A stretch of 64,000 nt of DNA from Moritella sp. 24 (lineage in GTDB: Bacteria > Pseudomonadota > Gammaproteobacteria > Enterobacterales > Moritellaceae), in contig NZ_CP056123.1 of NCBI RefSeq assembly GCF_018219155.1, positions 930,001-994,000 of the forward strand, given 5' to 3'. A model generated the notes under the pieces. The model was not told the origin of the DNA, did no database searches, and saw only the letters and a list, made by a program, of their open reading frames with translations. The position numbers and the translations under genes are program-made. Shown here piece after piece: positions 35,690 through 45,833 of this stretch; the stretch's first letter is position 1, and every line of letters begins with the position of its first letter.

Positions 35690-36086
35690 GCTAGCAAGTA
35701 TTATTAACGGTACATGTAGCCTTTCCATTTAGTCAGTATTAACGGACAAAACCGATGTTTCAGACTTATTTTAGCTGAAACATTGATGCCCTAATTTAGT
35801 GCAAATTATATGACTATTTTTAACCCGTTATAGCTTACTTAATATGTACAAATAAGCTCTTTAGCTGCGTTCTTAAGGAGTATGCTTTGGGTTCTGCGTG
35901 TTAGGTATAATATATGTTAAAAAAAGACCTGCTTGGTAAATTATTTGAGAGATAATATGTTGTTTAGAATGACTATGTCTAAAATGATATACTTTTAAAT
36001 TTGCCTGTATTTATAATATAAATCATTTTTCTATTTCGATGCGTATATCGAAATAGCAAAGGGTGGAACTAATTTAAGGGCTGATT
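35690..36086. other. Intergenic region with a perfect palindrome
   Basis: A 397-bp AT-rich gap. It holds the inverted repeat CTATTTCGAT / ATCGAAATAG at 36031-36056, described separately. Otherwise I see no gene. Confidence 0.45.
36031..36056. promoter_or_regulatory. Perfect 10-bp inverted repeat upstream of a hypothetical gene
   Basis: Arms CTATTTCGAT and ATCGAAATAG with a 6-nt spacer, 30 bp before the ATG at 36087. It could be an operator or a leader hairpin; no T run follows. Confidence 0.4.
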
Positions 36087-36476
36087 ATGTTATATATGAT
36101 GAACACAAGAAACTACAAACACGCAGAATTATTTGGTATTCCTAATGCTGTATATGATCGACACTTAAATCCAAGTGACTTCAGCTACAAAGTTCTTAAA
36201 AATAATGCAAGACCTGGTGATAATGCGATAGTAATAAAATATGCAGACGCCCTAAAACAGGAAGTGATTATTGATAAGGTGCTGATTACCAATACTTGTG
36301 TAGCTAATTATGTTGATGGAAGTCACAAGGATTGCTTGGTAGTACTTGGAGATATTCTCAGTTCTGAACAAATAACAAAGGTTGAAGCTTCACAGACTGC
36401 TGCTTACAGTAAATTCTTTGATAAGAACGGAAACTTTAAAACAGGTAAAGCGGTACAGTTTAGTGCGGAACTATAA
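36087..36476 (+). CDS. Hypothetical 129-residue protein
   Basis: No family recognised. The protein is soluble, with a mixed alpha-beta pattern (NAIVIKYADALKQEVIIDKV, then CLVVLGDILSSEQ). An internal ATG five codons in is an alternative start. It lies just after a perfect palindrome and 57 bp before a SHOCT-type gene. Confidence 0.5.
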   Translation: MLYMMNTRNYKHAELFGIPNAVYDRHLNPSDFSYKVLKNNARPGDNAIVIKYADALKQEVIIDKVLITNTCVANYVDGSHKDCLVVLGDILSSEQITKVEASQTAAYSKFFDKNGNFKTGKAVQFSAEL

Positions 36477-36532
36477 CTTGTTTGTAGTTAATATTATTGA
36501 TAAATAAGGTTAAAGCTATTTAAGGGCTCTAA

Positions 36533-36847
36533 ATGCTAAAGAAAGTCATTAATAATATTATAATTGGTGTCGTTATAATGATAGTCGGTTCACTAATATA
36601 TAATCTTGTTGGAATCAGACAGTTAGGTGAGTTTGTTATATGGGCTGGTATATTTTATGGGATTTTGAGTGTTGGAATAATTTCGTTAAAGCAGTGTATT
36701 CCTTTTTTTAATAAGATTATTCTCGATAGAGAAAGTGCAAAGGCACAAGATGAGCTATTAAAATATAAAAAGCTTCTTGATGAAGGGATACTAACTCAAG
36801 ACGAATTTGATGAAAAAGCTAACAATTTAAAAAAGAAATTACTGTAA
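36533..36847 (+). CDS. Two-TM protein with C-terminal SHOCT motif
   Basis: A 104-residue protein with two membrane segments (about 8-24 and 36-52). Its C-terminal SHOCT motif reads LLKYKKLLDEGILTQDEFD then KKKLL. SHOCT is a short oligomerisation motif common at the ends of small membrane proteins. Function unknown. Confidence 0.65.
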   Translation: MLKKVINNIIIGVVIMIVGSLIYNLVGIRQLGEFVIWAGIFYGILSVGIISLKQCIPFFNKIILDRESAKAQDELLKYKKLLDEGILTQDEFDEKANNLKKKLL

Positions 36848-36918
36848 ATGTAGAATTGAAGTGGCGTAACTAATTTGGCCACATGCTAAGAGATCACTAC
36901 CAGTTAAAGCTTAAACTT

Positions 36919-36941
36919 AAAAAAGCCTCCTAATTGGAGGG
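36919..36941 (-). terminator. Terminator of the 552-residue gene
   Basis: On the minus strand GCCCTCC-AATTA-GGAGGCTTTTTT follows the gene that ends at 37027. It belongs to a GCCTCC/GGAGGC terminator type that recurs near 42255 and 52551. Confidence 0.65.
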
Positions 36942-37026
36942 CAAATACATTGTTCCACTACACTACTTCAAAATTCTAAAATATTTTTTATCTCCCGTTG
37001 GGCTGGCATTATTGAAAATGCTAGTT

Positions 37027-38685
37027 TTATCTATCATTTATGAGCCTAATAAGTGTTGCTAATAAAATAATTCCTCCCCCTGACATTCCAAAAGATACAA
37101 CTGGCCCCTGAATTTCACTTAGTAATGGCCATGTTTCTTTAACAAAAGGATGAACAACAAATTGGGCAAGGCTTGCTGCCCCCACCAAGCCAAAGATAAG
37201 GGCAAGAGAGCTATCACTCCGACTTTTAGCTTTATCTGCATTATATCTTAACTCATCAAGATGGTATCTTGCTGATTCTTTGCCTGAATTAATTAACCCT
37301 GTAGTTCCAAATATTTCCATAAGGTATGAAAGAGAATCTACGATTTCCCCTGAGCAACTACTTTGATGAATCATGCTATCTGAGCTTGCAAGAATTTTAT
37401 AAGCGTAGAGCAAGTGATCGTTACTACGAGGGTTTTGAGCCCAAGTGCATGCCCTAGCAACCTTCAAGTTGTAGTATTCTATTAGCTCTGTTCTTGCTTG
37501 GTTTCCAAAAATCGTAGAGGCAGTGTTAATATCATCCCAAACATTCTCAGAACTATTTTCAGATTTCAACCACGTCCATAGCAATATAGATCTGTTGCCG
37601 TGTAGACAAAAATCGTCAAAGACCCTTAAGTCAGGGGGCAAATTAGGGTTCTTGGCCACGTTATTTGCTCGAAGGAGGATTTTTGAAATAGAATGAGAAA
37701 AACTTTTATATAATTCTTCTTTATTTTCTGGCTGGTCTTCGAAACGAAGTAATGTGATCGATGGGCGCCCCTGCCACATAAAATGACCGAGAGATGTCTT
37801 TCTTTCATTTTTTTCACTTACTAAAAGCCTACTGATGGCATTACAGTATATGGAGCGACATAGATCTACAGTAAGTTCCTCGGATTCACTATTCTCAGTC
37901 CCGACTATCTGATGTAGCGTACAGTTACCACCCCCATCACCAAAGTCAAAATAATGCCCCTCAACCTTTAGAGCTTCATCTAGAAATTTTTGGGTGTCTT
38001 GTTTACTTTTCTTTATGAGTTGTTTAATTTTCCAGTTAGTTAAATATTTACCGCCAATTGAAAATTTTTCTTCATATGCATTATTTAAAACAACTTTTGC
38101 ATCAAGTTTTTGCAGCCTAGAATCTATCCATATTGACTTAAAGTAGTAATTATACATGTTTACAATGTCAGACAAAAAATGCGATTCATCTAGCCCATCC
38201 CATGTAGCATCAAGCTGAAAACTAAGTATTGCAATACCGTCAGAATAAATTTTTATAGATGTAAAAAGGGGAAGTTGATATTCCTCATTATCCAAGAGTA
38301 TTGGTGGTAAACAAACACGTAAATATGGAACTTCTTCATTTTGAATTCGATTTTCATGAAATGCAATCTCACAAGAGTGCAGTAGTTCGGTAGCAACAGA
38401 TTTGGGCATTTCATCACTAAACTCTAATTTCCAATTTGAATCGAAATCACGGCCTGTTCGTGAAATTACCTCAATCTTTTTGTTACCTGATTCATCAATA
38501 TACATACACTTGAAATCTGAAAAGAATACTGACGTAGATACTCCTTCTTTCAGAAACCTCGATCCCGTTTGTAGTAGATCAATATTTGCTGAATCAAAAC
38601 CAAGAACGTAGTTATAAAAAGCATTAGCTTGGTTAACCTTAAGTAATTTGCCTGTCACATCATTATTTATTGATTTGGGCATCAT
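37027..38685 (-). CDS. Hypothetical 552-residue protein with two C-terminal membrane segments
   Basis: No family recognised. The bulk is soluble and likely cytoplasmic; the last 65 residues contain two membrane helices (LALIFGLVGAASLAQFVV and VSFGMSGGGIILLATLI). Large C-tail-anchored orphan proteins of this kind are common in variable islands. The first two codons are both ATG and no strong binding site precedes them. Functional clues are absent. Confidence 0.55.
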   Translation of the reverse strand: MMPKSINNDVTGKLLKVNQANAFYNYVLGFDSANIDLLQTGSRFLKEGVSTSVFFSDFKCMYIDESGNKKIEVISRTGRDFDSNWKLEFSDEMPKSVATELLHSCEIAFHENRIQNEEVPYLRVCLPPILLDNEEYQLPLFTSIKIYSDGIAILSFQLDATWDGLDESHFLSDIVNMYNYYFKSIWIDSRLQKLDAKVVLNNAYEEKFSIGGKYLTNWKIKQLIKKSKQDTQKFLDEALKVEGHYFDFGDGGGNCTLHQIVGTENSESEELTVDLCRSIYCNAISRLLVSEKNERKTSLGHFMWQGRPSITLLRFEDQPENKEELYKSFSHSISKILLRANNVAKNPNLPPDLRVFDDFCLHGNRSILLWTWLKSENSSENVWDDINTASTIFGNQARTELIEYYNLKVARACTWAQNPRSNDHLLYAYKILASSDSMIHQSSCSGEIVDSLSYLMEIFGTTGLINSGKESARYHLDELRYNADKAKSRSDSSLALIFGLVGAASLAQFVVHPFVKETWPLLSEIQGPVVSFGMSGGGIILLATLIRLINDR

Positions 38686-38717
38686 TTAGACTCGTAAGTT
38701 GATTTAAAGGCATGAAA

Positions 38718-38933
38718 TTATGTAAATAATATCATATTGCAACTGTTGGCTAGTGAGATAATATTCACAATTAGTAGCGTAATACGATGTATTAGAAATG
38801 ATGTAGACGTTTGCTTTTTCAGTCTTGACTCTACTTGCGCGTAGCGCTCAACAAGCGATTCAAGCTGCTGCGTTACTTTATCTGATGATTTTGATGCTTC
38901 ATCAATGATAAGACCATAAACACTAAAACCCAA
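38718..38933 (-). pseudogene. Relic of a phasin-family gene
   Basis: The reading DEASKSSDKVTQQLESLVER is nearly the same as residues 27-46 of the intact phasin encoded at 48551-48922. Upstream homology stops after VYG, and downstream the frame degenerates into hydrophobic sequence after about 40 matching residues. Both ends of the gene are missing, so this is a truncated third copy of the phasin family. Confidence 0.75.
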
Positions 38934-39043
38934 CTATGTCGTAAATGTTCAATCTTTCCCTATGTGATCCCCTTATTATTAACTCATCCATTTGGTGCGC
39001 GCACTAAATAACAGAATCAATATTAATAGACGAGATCATCATC

Positions 39044-40065
39044 ATGAGTACAGCCATGAACATTACGCCAACACTTCATCAGCTAGGGTGGAAACCTTTT
39101 TTCCAGCAACAGCTAACGTTAGAAGAACTGACTTAGTTCATGATAGGTCGTGTTATTGAACAACACCGAAGCAGTATTATCGTGATGGCAGAACAAGGCC
39201 AAGTCACGTTAACCTTATCGCCAAACAGCGTGCGATTTTGTTTTGGTGACTGGATATTGTTTGACGCGTCCTTAAGAGCTTATAGAAGCTTAGAGCGTCA
39301 ATCATTGTTTGAGCGTAAGGCACCGGGTTCAAAGGTAGCAACGCAACTGATCGCCGCGAATATCGACAGTGTCATGATCGTTTGTTCGCTGAATAATGAT
39401 TTCAACCTTGGCCGTATTGAGCGTTACCTTGCCATTGCCAAGGAAGCGCAGGTAGAACCTGTGATTATTTTAACCAAAGCCGATTTATGTGACGACGTTG
39501 AAGGTAAGCAAGCTGAAGTGCTGGCGCTGGATCTACTGCTTGCGGTATATTCAGTGAATGCATTAGCTAGCCAAGATATTCAACAACTTTATACCTTCTG
39601 CCAAGCAGGTAAAACGGTTGCCTTTTTAGGTTCATTTGGGGTGGGCAAATCGATCTTAGTGAATGGGCTGTTAGGCATTGAAGCACAACAGACGGGCGGC
39701 ATTCGCGAGGATGATAGTAAGGGTCGCCATACGACCACCTATCGCGCCCTCAAAATGTTACCGCAAGGCGGCATGTTGATGGATACCCCTGGTATGCGCG
39801 AATTACAGCTAAGTCATTGCGAGACAGGCGTGGTGAAACCTTTAGCGAAATAACAGCTATCGCACAGCAGTGTCGTTTTGGTAATTGCTCGCATGACAGT
39901 GAACCCCATTGCGCTGTTAGAGCCGCGATTGACGATGGCAGCCTGTCATTGAGACGCCTGACTAGCTATCAAAAACTGAATCGCGAACAAGCCATGAATA
40001 GCGCGACATTAGTAGAAAAAAGATCGAAAGATAAAGCATTCGGAAAACTGATTAATAATGCGTAA
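39044..40065 (+). pseudogene. Broken RsgA-like ribosome-assembly GTPase
   Basis: The full frame begins at ATG 39044 (MSTAMNITPTLHQLGWKPFF) and reads into an RsgA/YjeQ paralogue. It has an in-frame TAG at 39134-39136, then resumes with FMIGRVIEQHRS. The GTPase parts are present: TKADL, GSFGVGKSIL (Walker A) and DTPGMREL. A second lesion near 39830-39840 shifts the frame: the first frame ends in LAK, while the zinc-knuckle part (QCRFGNCSHDSEPHC) continues in another frame to 40065. Canonical RsgA matures the 30S subunit; this copy has two inactivating lesions and is probably dispensable. Confidence 0.85.
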
Positions 40066-40347
40066 AACGAGGCTAAGCGTTTTAAAAGAGGGGGCTGAGG
40101 TTAAGTGGGCTGTTAGATGTTTTAGCCGTGTATTTTACTACAGTTAAGATAGTTTCTCTTATGGCTGAATTCAGCAGTAAGTTATTCATGATTACACTCT
40201 GTTTGCATTAGTGGAACTTCATTGTAGGGACGGATTCGCACCTTATAATATAAGCGTTGAAATACTATTATTTCCAGTCAGCGACAAGGTTGTTGAGGTT
40301 TGCTACAATTGCCAGATTGTGAACAAAAAGCTGTTTATAGGAAAATA

Positions 40348-41001
40348 ATGAGCTACGACTACTCTCAAAGTATCAATCCAAAAAAAGCACTTATATGGCG
40401 TATTGTCCACCGTGATAATTTACCTTGGATTTTCGCTAATGGTTTGCATAGTGGTAATAGCTCAACACAGTCAAAAAAATGGGTGCATATTGGTAACCCT
40501 GAGTTAACTAGCAAGCGGGCCTCGCATCCAGTACCTATAGTGCCAAACGGTTTTTTAAATGATTATGTGCCATTTTATTTCACTCCATTTTCGGTCATGC
40601 TGAAAAACATTCATGGCGGTAGAGGTGGTGTTAAACAACGCCATAATGATGAGATCGTAATCCTTGTATCGAGTGTTCACAAAATTAAAAATCTAGGGCT
40701 AGACTTTGTTTTTACAGATAGCCATGCTTATTATCGTTGGGCTACTTACTATAATGAAGTTAAAGATCTGGATAAAATAGATTGGTCTTTATTGCAGCAG
40801 CGGGATTTCAAAAGAGACGCGGATGATCCGGCCAAATTCGAGCGCTATCAAGCTGAAGCATTAGTACATGGATCTTGTCCTATTGACGCGCTTTTAGGCA
40901 TTATTTGTTATTCAGAAAAAACCAAAACAGATATTGATAAATTACTGATAGAAAGAAATATGAATTTAGATGTTTATGCTAGAACGGGATGGTACTTCTA
41001 A
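40348..41001 (+). CDS. darT: DarT-type DNA ADP-ribosyltransferase toxin
   Basis: A 217-residue DUF4433/DarT protein. It opens with the [17 protein letters not shown] segment and contains TSKRASHPV (Arg57, NAD-site candidate), [13 protein letters not shown], and the catalytic-type glutamate in QAEALVHG (about Glu170). DarT uses NAD to ADP-ribosylate thymidine bases in single-stranded DNA and can act as an antiphage toxin. ATG at 40348 is chosen because TAGGAAAATA precedes it; an upstream TTG is less likely. It overlaps darG by one base (TAATG). Confidence 0.9.
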   Translation: MSYDYSQSINPKKALIWRIVHRDNLPWIFANGLHSGNSSTQSKKWVHIGNPELTSKRASHPVPIVPNGFLNDYVPFYFTPFSVMLKNIHGGRGGVKQRHNDEIVILVSSVHKIKNLGLDFVFTDSHAYYRWATYYNEVKDLDKIDWSLLQQRDFKRDADDPAKFERYQAEALVHGSCPIDALLGIICYSEKTKTDIDKLLIERNMNLDVYARTGWYF

Positions 41002-42068
41002 TGATTAAATATGTAGAAGGCAACTTACTCGAAGCCCCTGTTGAAGCTTTAGTTAATACGGTTAATACCGTCGGAGTCATGGGGAAAGGCATCGCGTTAA
41101 TGTTTAAAGAAAGCTTTCCGAAAAACATGAAAGAATATGCGCAAGCCTGTAAAGCAAAGGATGTTGTTACAGGTAAAATGTTCGTTACTCAAACGCATGA
41201 TTTTCTTGGTCCGCAGTGGATAGTTAATTTTCCAACGAAGCAACATTGGCGCTCTAAATCTAAAATGGAATGGATTGAAGATGGACTTGATGATCTTAGG
41301 CTTTTCATCACAACCAATAATGTTAAATCGATAGCTATTCCACCCTTGGGAGCTGGGCATGGTGGGTTACAGTGGGAAGATGTAAAAACACGTATAGTTA
41401 ATAAATTAAGTGATTTAGAAGATGTTGAAATTCTAATATTTACACCAACCACTAAATATCAAAACGTAGTGAAAAAAGAAGGTGTGGAAACACTGACACC
41501 AGCAAGAGCTATGATCGCTGAATTAATACGTCAGTATTGGGTTTTAGGTATGGAGTGCAGTTTATTAGAAATTCAAAAGCTTGCTTGGTTTTTACAACGC
41601 GTTATTAACTCGATGGAAATTAAGGATCCTTTAAAGTTACAATTTGAACCACATCTTTATGGACCGTATGCGAATAATTTAAGTCATTTGTTAAACGCAA
41701 TCGATGGCAGTTATTTGAAATCAGATAAGCGGATCCCTGATGCTAGTCCGCTTGATGTCGTTTGCTTTGATGATTCAAAAAAAGACATACTGAGCTTATA
41801 CCTTAAAACTGAAGCCCAAGCGTATTTGCCTGCACTTAAAAAAGCGACTCAAATCATTGATGGTTTTGAATCTCCATTTGGTATGGAACTGCTTTCAACA
41901 GTGGATTGGTTAATTGTTGAAGAAGGCTGTGAACCTACACTTTCAGGTATTCGACAAGGGATGAATAATTGGCCTGCTGGTAATAAATGGGCGTTACGAA
42001 AATCAAAATTATTTGATGATAGAAGTATTCTTTTTGCTTTGGAACAGTTGGCGATAAATAAGCTGTAG
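41001..42068 (+). CDS. darG: DarG-type macrodomain antitoxin with DUF4065-like C-terminus
   Basis: A 355-residue protein. Residues 1-150 form a macrodomain: [30 protein letters not shown] and [10 protein letters not shown]. The macrodomain removes ADP-ribose from DNA, reversing DarT. The C-terminal 200 residues ([30 protein letters not shown]) look like a DUF4065/Panacea-type domain, which neutralises toxins in other systems, so antagonism may be twofold. It starts at the last base of darT. An ATG 12 bp upstream within darT is less likely. Confidence 0.88.
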   Translation: MIKYVEGNLLEAPVEALVNTVNTVGVMGKGIALMFKESFPKNMKEYAQACKAKDVVTGKMFVTQTHDFLGPQWIVNFPTKQHWRSKSKMEWIEDGLDDLRLFITTNNVKSIAIPPLGAGHGGLQWEDVKTRIVNKLSDLEDVEILIFTPTTKYQNVVKKEGVETLTPARAMIAELIRQYWVLGMECSLLEIQKLAWFLQRVINSMEIKDPLKLQFEPHLYGPYANNLSHLLNAIDGSYLKSDKRIPDASPLDVVCFDDSKKDILSLYLKTEAQAYLPALKKATQIIDGFESPFGMELLSTVDWLIVEEGCEPTLSGIRQGMNNWPAGNKWALRKSKLFDDRSILFALEQLAINKL

Positions 42069-42098
42069 AAACATTAATTGGTACTTACAGAGGTAACG

Positions 42099-42233
42099 AT
42101 GAGTAGTGTATTTGAGAGTATTCAGCAAGGTTTAATGGAAGCAATTTAATTTTCTGAAGGTAATACTGAAGCTGCCACTATACATAAATTTGATGCAGTA
42201 GACGTTAAAGAAGTACGCCATAATGTTGATATG
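42099..42233 (+). pseudogene. Broken HTH-antitoxin-like N-terminus after darG
   Basis: A good site (AGAGGTAACG) precedes MSSVFESIQQGLMEAI, which stops at TAA 42147-42149. The same frame then continues FSEGNTEAATIHKFDAVDVK and loses any match after about 42233. Together these resemble the N-terminal part of small HTH antitoxin or regulator proteins. Premature stop plus a missing HTH marks a relic. It may once have regulated darTG. Confidence 0.6.
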
Positions 42234-42254
42234 ATACCACTTTACCCCAAGATC

Positions 42255-42278
42255 AAAAAAGCCTCCAATCAGGAGGCT
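42255..42278 (-). terminator. Terminator of phasin gene 1
   Basis: Minus strand GAGCCTCC-TGATT-GGAGGCTTTTTT, about 30 bp after the phasin stop. Same family as the terminators hit by the IS element. Confidence 0.8.
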
Positions 42279-42310
42279 CATTTCAATTAACTACGACAGT
42301 TAACGTATTA

Positions 42311-42712
42311 TTATGCTTGAGCTTCAGCAGTTGCTTTCGCTTTAGTTACTTTTTTAGGTGCCGTTTTTAGGTCACTAATCATTGCAGTAAGCTGATCAAT
42401 TTTGCTTTCTAATTCATTTAGTTTTGAACCTTGAACACCCGTTAAACGGCTAGTGATACTTTGTGCTTTAGTTTCAATTGATCCTAATGTGATTCTTTTA
42501 GCAAAGATTGCAGACGTTTGCTCTTTTAGTTTTGGCTCAACTTGCGTACCGCGTTCAACAAGAGATTCAAAAAGTTGCGTTGCTTTATCTGATGATTTTG
42601 CAGCTTGATCAAAGATAGTGCCGTAAACACCAAAGCCAGCAGTAACAGATGTTTTTGCTGTGTTCTTTGCAACAGTGTAGATAGTTTTTGCTTGGTTAAG
42701 TAAGTTAGTCAT
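42311..42712 (-). CDS. Phasin-family protein 1
   Basis: A 133-residue helical protein, MTNLLNQAKTIYTVAKNTAK at the start, then FGVYGTIFDQAAKSSDKATQ and LFESLVERGTQVEPKL. Phasins coat polyhydroxyalkanoate granules. Its Lys/Ala-rich tail (KKVTKAKATAEAQA) is typical. A closely similar copy is at 48551-48922, and a relic at 38718-38933. ATG at 42712 chosen over an upstream GTG because of GAAGAGTG spacing. Confidence 0.8.
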   Translation of the reverse strand: MTNLLNQAKTIYTVAKNTAKTSVTAGFGVYGTIFDQAAKSSDKATQLFESLVERGTQVEPKLKEQTSAIFAKRITLGSIETKAQSITSRLTGVQGSKLNELESKIDQLTAMISDLKTAPKKVTKAKATAEAQA

Positions 42713-42951
42713 GATAATCACTCTTCGTTAAATAATGTAGATTCAGGTTTGTTTCAGCTGAGTTAATCGTATTATTTTTATTTAGAAATATAATTCCATA
42801 GCAAACAAATAAACTCCGAATGATAAATAACAGTTCATCATTGTCGTATTGCTCTCATTAATTATGACCTTTATCGGTAGCTGTAATTGGTGATTAAAAG
42901 GCGATTTTAAAAACGATAATAGAACGGAATACTCATCATATAGGAGGAAAT

Positions 42952-43965
42952 ATGAGTAAAAATATTATTCTTTGTTTAGATGGTACATGGAACAAACCAG
43001 ACGAAGATGGGCATGAGGAGAACGAAGAAACCAACGTACGAAATTTATGGGAAATCTTAGATAAAGCACAGCCAAGTCGGCAAGTGGTGTATTACGATGA
43101 AGGGGTTGGCTCGCACTGGTACAGTCGCATTATTGGTGGAATATCAGGATTAGGCTTGGCTAAAAACATAAGAGAGGCCTATTTCGAATTATGTAAACAT
43201 TATGAGAGTGGCGATAAAATCTTTATTTTTGGTTTTAGTCGAGGGGCATATACCGCGCGTTCACTCGCTGGCATGATCTACAGTTGTGGCTTGTTAAAGC
43301 AAAATCAACTCACTGAAGAGTCGATTCAACATGCCTTTGATGTTTATAAAGATGCAAATAAGCTCGACAGAAAAAGGTTTAAACAAAATAATACGGCATG
43401 TCAGATCGAAGTGATTGGCGTATGGGATACTGTTGGCTCACTTGGTATTCCCATCGGTTTCTTAAAAAAACTAACAAATAAATACGTTCAATTTCATGAT
43501 ACAAAACTGAATAAAGATGCTTTGCATGCCTATCATGCCGTTTCAATTGATGAGCAACGATCAACCTTTAAACCCACCTTATGGGACACGAATTCAGGTA
43601 CTGATGAGCAAGTGATAGAACAGGTTTGGTTTTCAGGTGTTCATGCGGATGTGGGCGGAGGGTACAAAGAAAGGCACCACTCTAATATTGCCTTTAATTG
43701 GATGATTGAAAAAATAAAACATAAAGTGGCGTTAGATACTCGCCATTATCCTTATCCTGAAGATGTATCGAGAAAAATACACGAATCATATAAATTTTAT
43801 TACGGGGGAAGGGAGCGTCGGGTCGCACCAGTAACGGATATAAATACCCCAAGCGTCCATTCATCTGTACTCAAAAAATTAAAGTTAATTCAGCATTACA
43901 CACCGCTCGCGTTAGTTGATCTTAACAACAGAATAGGACTCGCGCCCTATCATGCTGTAAAGTAA
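42952..43965 (+). CDS. DUF2235-family alpha/beta hydrolase
   Basis: A 337-residue protein with the DUF2235 pattern: NIILCLDGTWNKPDEDG (residues 4-20), then the nucleophile elbow GFSRGAYTAR with Ser96. DGVW-type DTVGSLG and VWFSGVHADVGGGY (Asp/His region) complete the catalytic set. Related proteins include phospholipase effectors of type VI secretion and soluble lipases; no VgrG or immunity gene lies nearby. AGGAGGAAAT precedes the ATG. Confidence 0.85.
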   Translation: MSKNIILCLDGTWNKPDEDGHEENEETNVRNLWEILDKAQPSRQVVYYDEGVGSHWYSRIIGGISGLGLAKNIREAYFELCKHYESGDKIFIFGFSRGAYTARSLAGMIYSCGLLKQNQLTEESIQHAFDVYKDANKLDRKRFKQNNTACQIEVIGVWDTVGSLGIPIGFLKKLTNKYVQFHDTKLNKDALHAYHAVSIDEQRSTFKPTLWDTNSGTDEQVIEQVWFSGVHADVGGGYKERHHSNIAFNWMIEKIKHKVALDTRHYPYPEDVSRKIHESYKFYYGGRERRVAPVTDINTPSVHSSVLKKLKLIQHYTPLALVDLNNRIGLAPYHAVK

Positions 43966-44042
43966 CGCTAATACCTATCATGGCATCGGCTTGGTAGTCT
44001 TTAGTGAATAGGACTTGTTGTGTGCAGTAAATAGAGCTTGTG

Positions 44043-45605
44043 TCACAAGTACTTTTCAATAGGCAATAATTGTAAAAAACCGGACTTAAAACGTTCCCAT
44101 TGGTCTGTCTCAGGGTCGCTGTTCCAGCTTTCTGTACCTGAGTACCAACGAATATCACCATCATCTAATTTTAAACGCCAGCTGTTATCTTCACTCATCG
44201 CCTGTTCGATATCATTCGCAAGACTTATTGCTACATCTTGGTTTTCAATAATCAAAATAGATTCTGTATTGAGGTAAGTTGAGCGTAAGTTGTAGTTAAA
44301 CGACCCGATAACGGCAATCTTTCTATCAAAAACAGCCGACTTAGCATGAAGTCCGTACGCTGCAGTCGGTGCGCATTTAGATAAGTCTTTAGTCGAAACT
44401 TCACACAGACTTGTATCGGGCTTTAGCTCGAATAACTGCATGCCGTTTTCTAACATGTCTTCACGTCGCGCTGCGTAACCTGAGTGATTAGCGATTAAGT
44501 CATTAGACGCTTGTGAGTTGGTGAGTGCTTTTACCTGTACGCCTTTGCTTGTTAATGTTTGTAGCTTTGCCAATTGACGATCATCGAATATCAGATAGGC
44601 AGATTCTAATACTACTTCTTGTTTTGATTGAGTTGCCAGCTTACCGAGTGTTCTGGCTGTCACCTTGGGCTTGTTGGTATCTGCGCTATCTACTGGTACT
44701 GGATGGTCAGAAACATAACTGGCCTGAACCCAGGATAGCTTATTCATCGCATCTTTTAATAAACGGTTAGCTGTCTCACTTCCTGTTGGTAACACGGGAT
44801 AATGTTTGTAGCGGGGGATCTGTACATCATCGAGTATGGTCTGTTCTACCGCGGCCTTATTTGTTGGTAAATCGCCTGTTGGTAAATCATCGTTGAGTAA
44901 GTTAACTGGGTAAGACCAGCGACTGTTCCAGTATTGGCCAAAACTGGTTTCAATATCATTAACCACCGGACCTAACGTTAGTACATCACGGTCACGAAAA
45001 TTGATATGATCAGAAAGATCAAAATATTCATCGCCAATATTACGACCCCCAACAATGGATACAGCACCGTCGACGGTAAATGATTTGTTGTGCATACGAC
45101 GGTTTAGGCGAGAAAAGTCATCCATAAAATTAACCCACTTTGCGAATCCGCGACGAGTGGGTATTGGATTAAATATACGTATCTCTATTTGCGGATGACG
45201 ATCAAGTGTCGCGAGCAGATCCTCTCGTTCGTTAAGGTTGATATCATCAAGCATGAGGCGGACCTTAACGCCACGATCTGCCGCTGCGATCAAGCGAGTT
45301 GCGAGGTAGCTGCCTGACACATCACTGTTCCAAATGTAATACTGGATGTCGATGCTGTGCTCTGCGGTTTCAATTAATGCCAAGCGCTGGGCTAATGCAT
45401 CCCAGCCGCTATCTAGCAACAGGACTCCGCTCATTTCAGCTTTCGTTTGTTCTGGTCGATGAGTATCAATTAATGTGGCCAATGAACTGGCTGGTGGTGT
45501 GATTAACTGTTCTGTCGCGTGTTTGATCTCTTCGGGAAGTGACGCACATCCTGTGAGAGCGGTGATTAAAATGAGGGGGATACTGATCCGTTGCAACACT
45601 GGCAT
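44043..45605 (-). CDS. Phospholipase D-family lipoprotein (cardiolipin-synthase-like)
   Basis: A 520-residue protein with a lipoprotein signal peptide (lipobox LTGC at about 16-19). It has two HKD motifs: HNKSFTVDG (His172), with GGRNIGDEYF after it, and HAKSAVFDR (His420), with IGSFNYNLRS. The length and the two motifs match ClsC/YmdC-like phospholipase D proteins that act on periplasmic-facing phospholipids. It is convergent with the DUF2235 hydrolase gene. Start supported by AAAGGAAGTGTC. Confidence 0.85.
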   Translation of the reverse strand: MPVLQRISIPLILITALTGCASLPEEIKHATEQLITPPASSLATLIDTHRPEQTKAEMSGVLLLDSGWDALAQRLALIETAEHSIDIQYYIWNSDVSGSYLATRLIAAADRGVKVRLMLDDINLNEREDLLATLDRHPQIEIRIFNPIPTRRGFAKWVNFMDDFSRLNRRMHNKSFTVDGAVSIVGGRNIGDEYFDLSDHINFRDRDVLTLGPVVNDIETSFGQYWNSRWSYPVNLLNDDLPTGDLPTNKAAVEQTILDDVQIPRYKHYPVLPTGSETANRLLKDAMNKLSWVQASYVSDHPVPVDSADTNKPKVTARTLGKLATQSKQEVVLESAYLIFDDRQLAKLQTLTSKGVQVKALTNSQASNDLIANHSGYAARREDMLENGMQLFELKPDTSLCEVSTKDLSKCAPTAAYGLHAKSAVFDRKIAVIGSFNYNLRSTYLNTESILIIENQDVAISLANDIEQAMSEDNSWRLKLDDGDIRWYSGTESWNSDPETDQWERFKSGFLQLLPIEKYL

Positions 45606-45771
45606 GATGACACTTCCTTTTGTTATTTAAGTCACCATATCATTAGGGGCTATTTTCTGCTTATTTTATTTATTCAGTAATGATTAAGTGGGATTGATTA
45701 AGAAGAGTAAGACGATGAGCCGAGATACAATCAAGGGGATGTTATTTATCGGTATCATATTGACGAACAAA

Positions 45772-45797
45772 GCGTTGCGGCAGGGCTGCCGCAACGC
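45772..45797 (-). terminator. Hairpin after the YjiH-type gene
   Basis: Perfect 12-bp stem GCGTTGCGGCAG / CTGCCGCAACGC with a 2-nt core, 37 bp past the gene end. It is followed on the minus strand by TTTGTT, so a plausible intrinsic terminator. Confidence 0.6.
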
Positions 45798-45833
45798 GAT
45801 TTACATTAGATCATTCGCATTCAAATATTCACA

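Noticed and set aside
39817-40065. Separate 82-residue gene
   Set aside because: It is the frame-shifted C-terminal part of the RsgA-like pseudogene.
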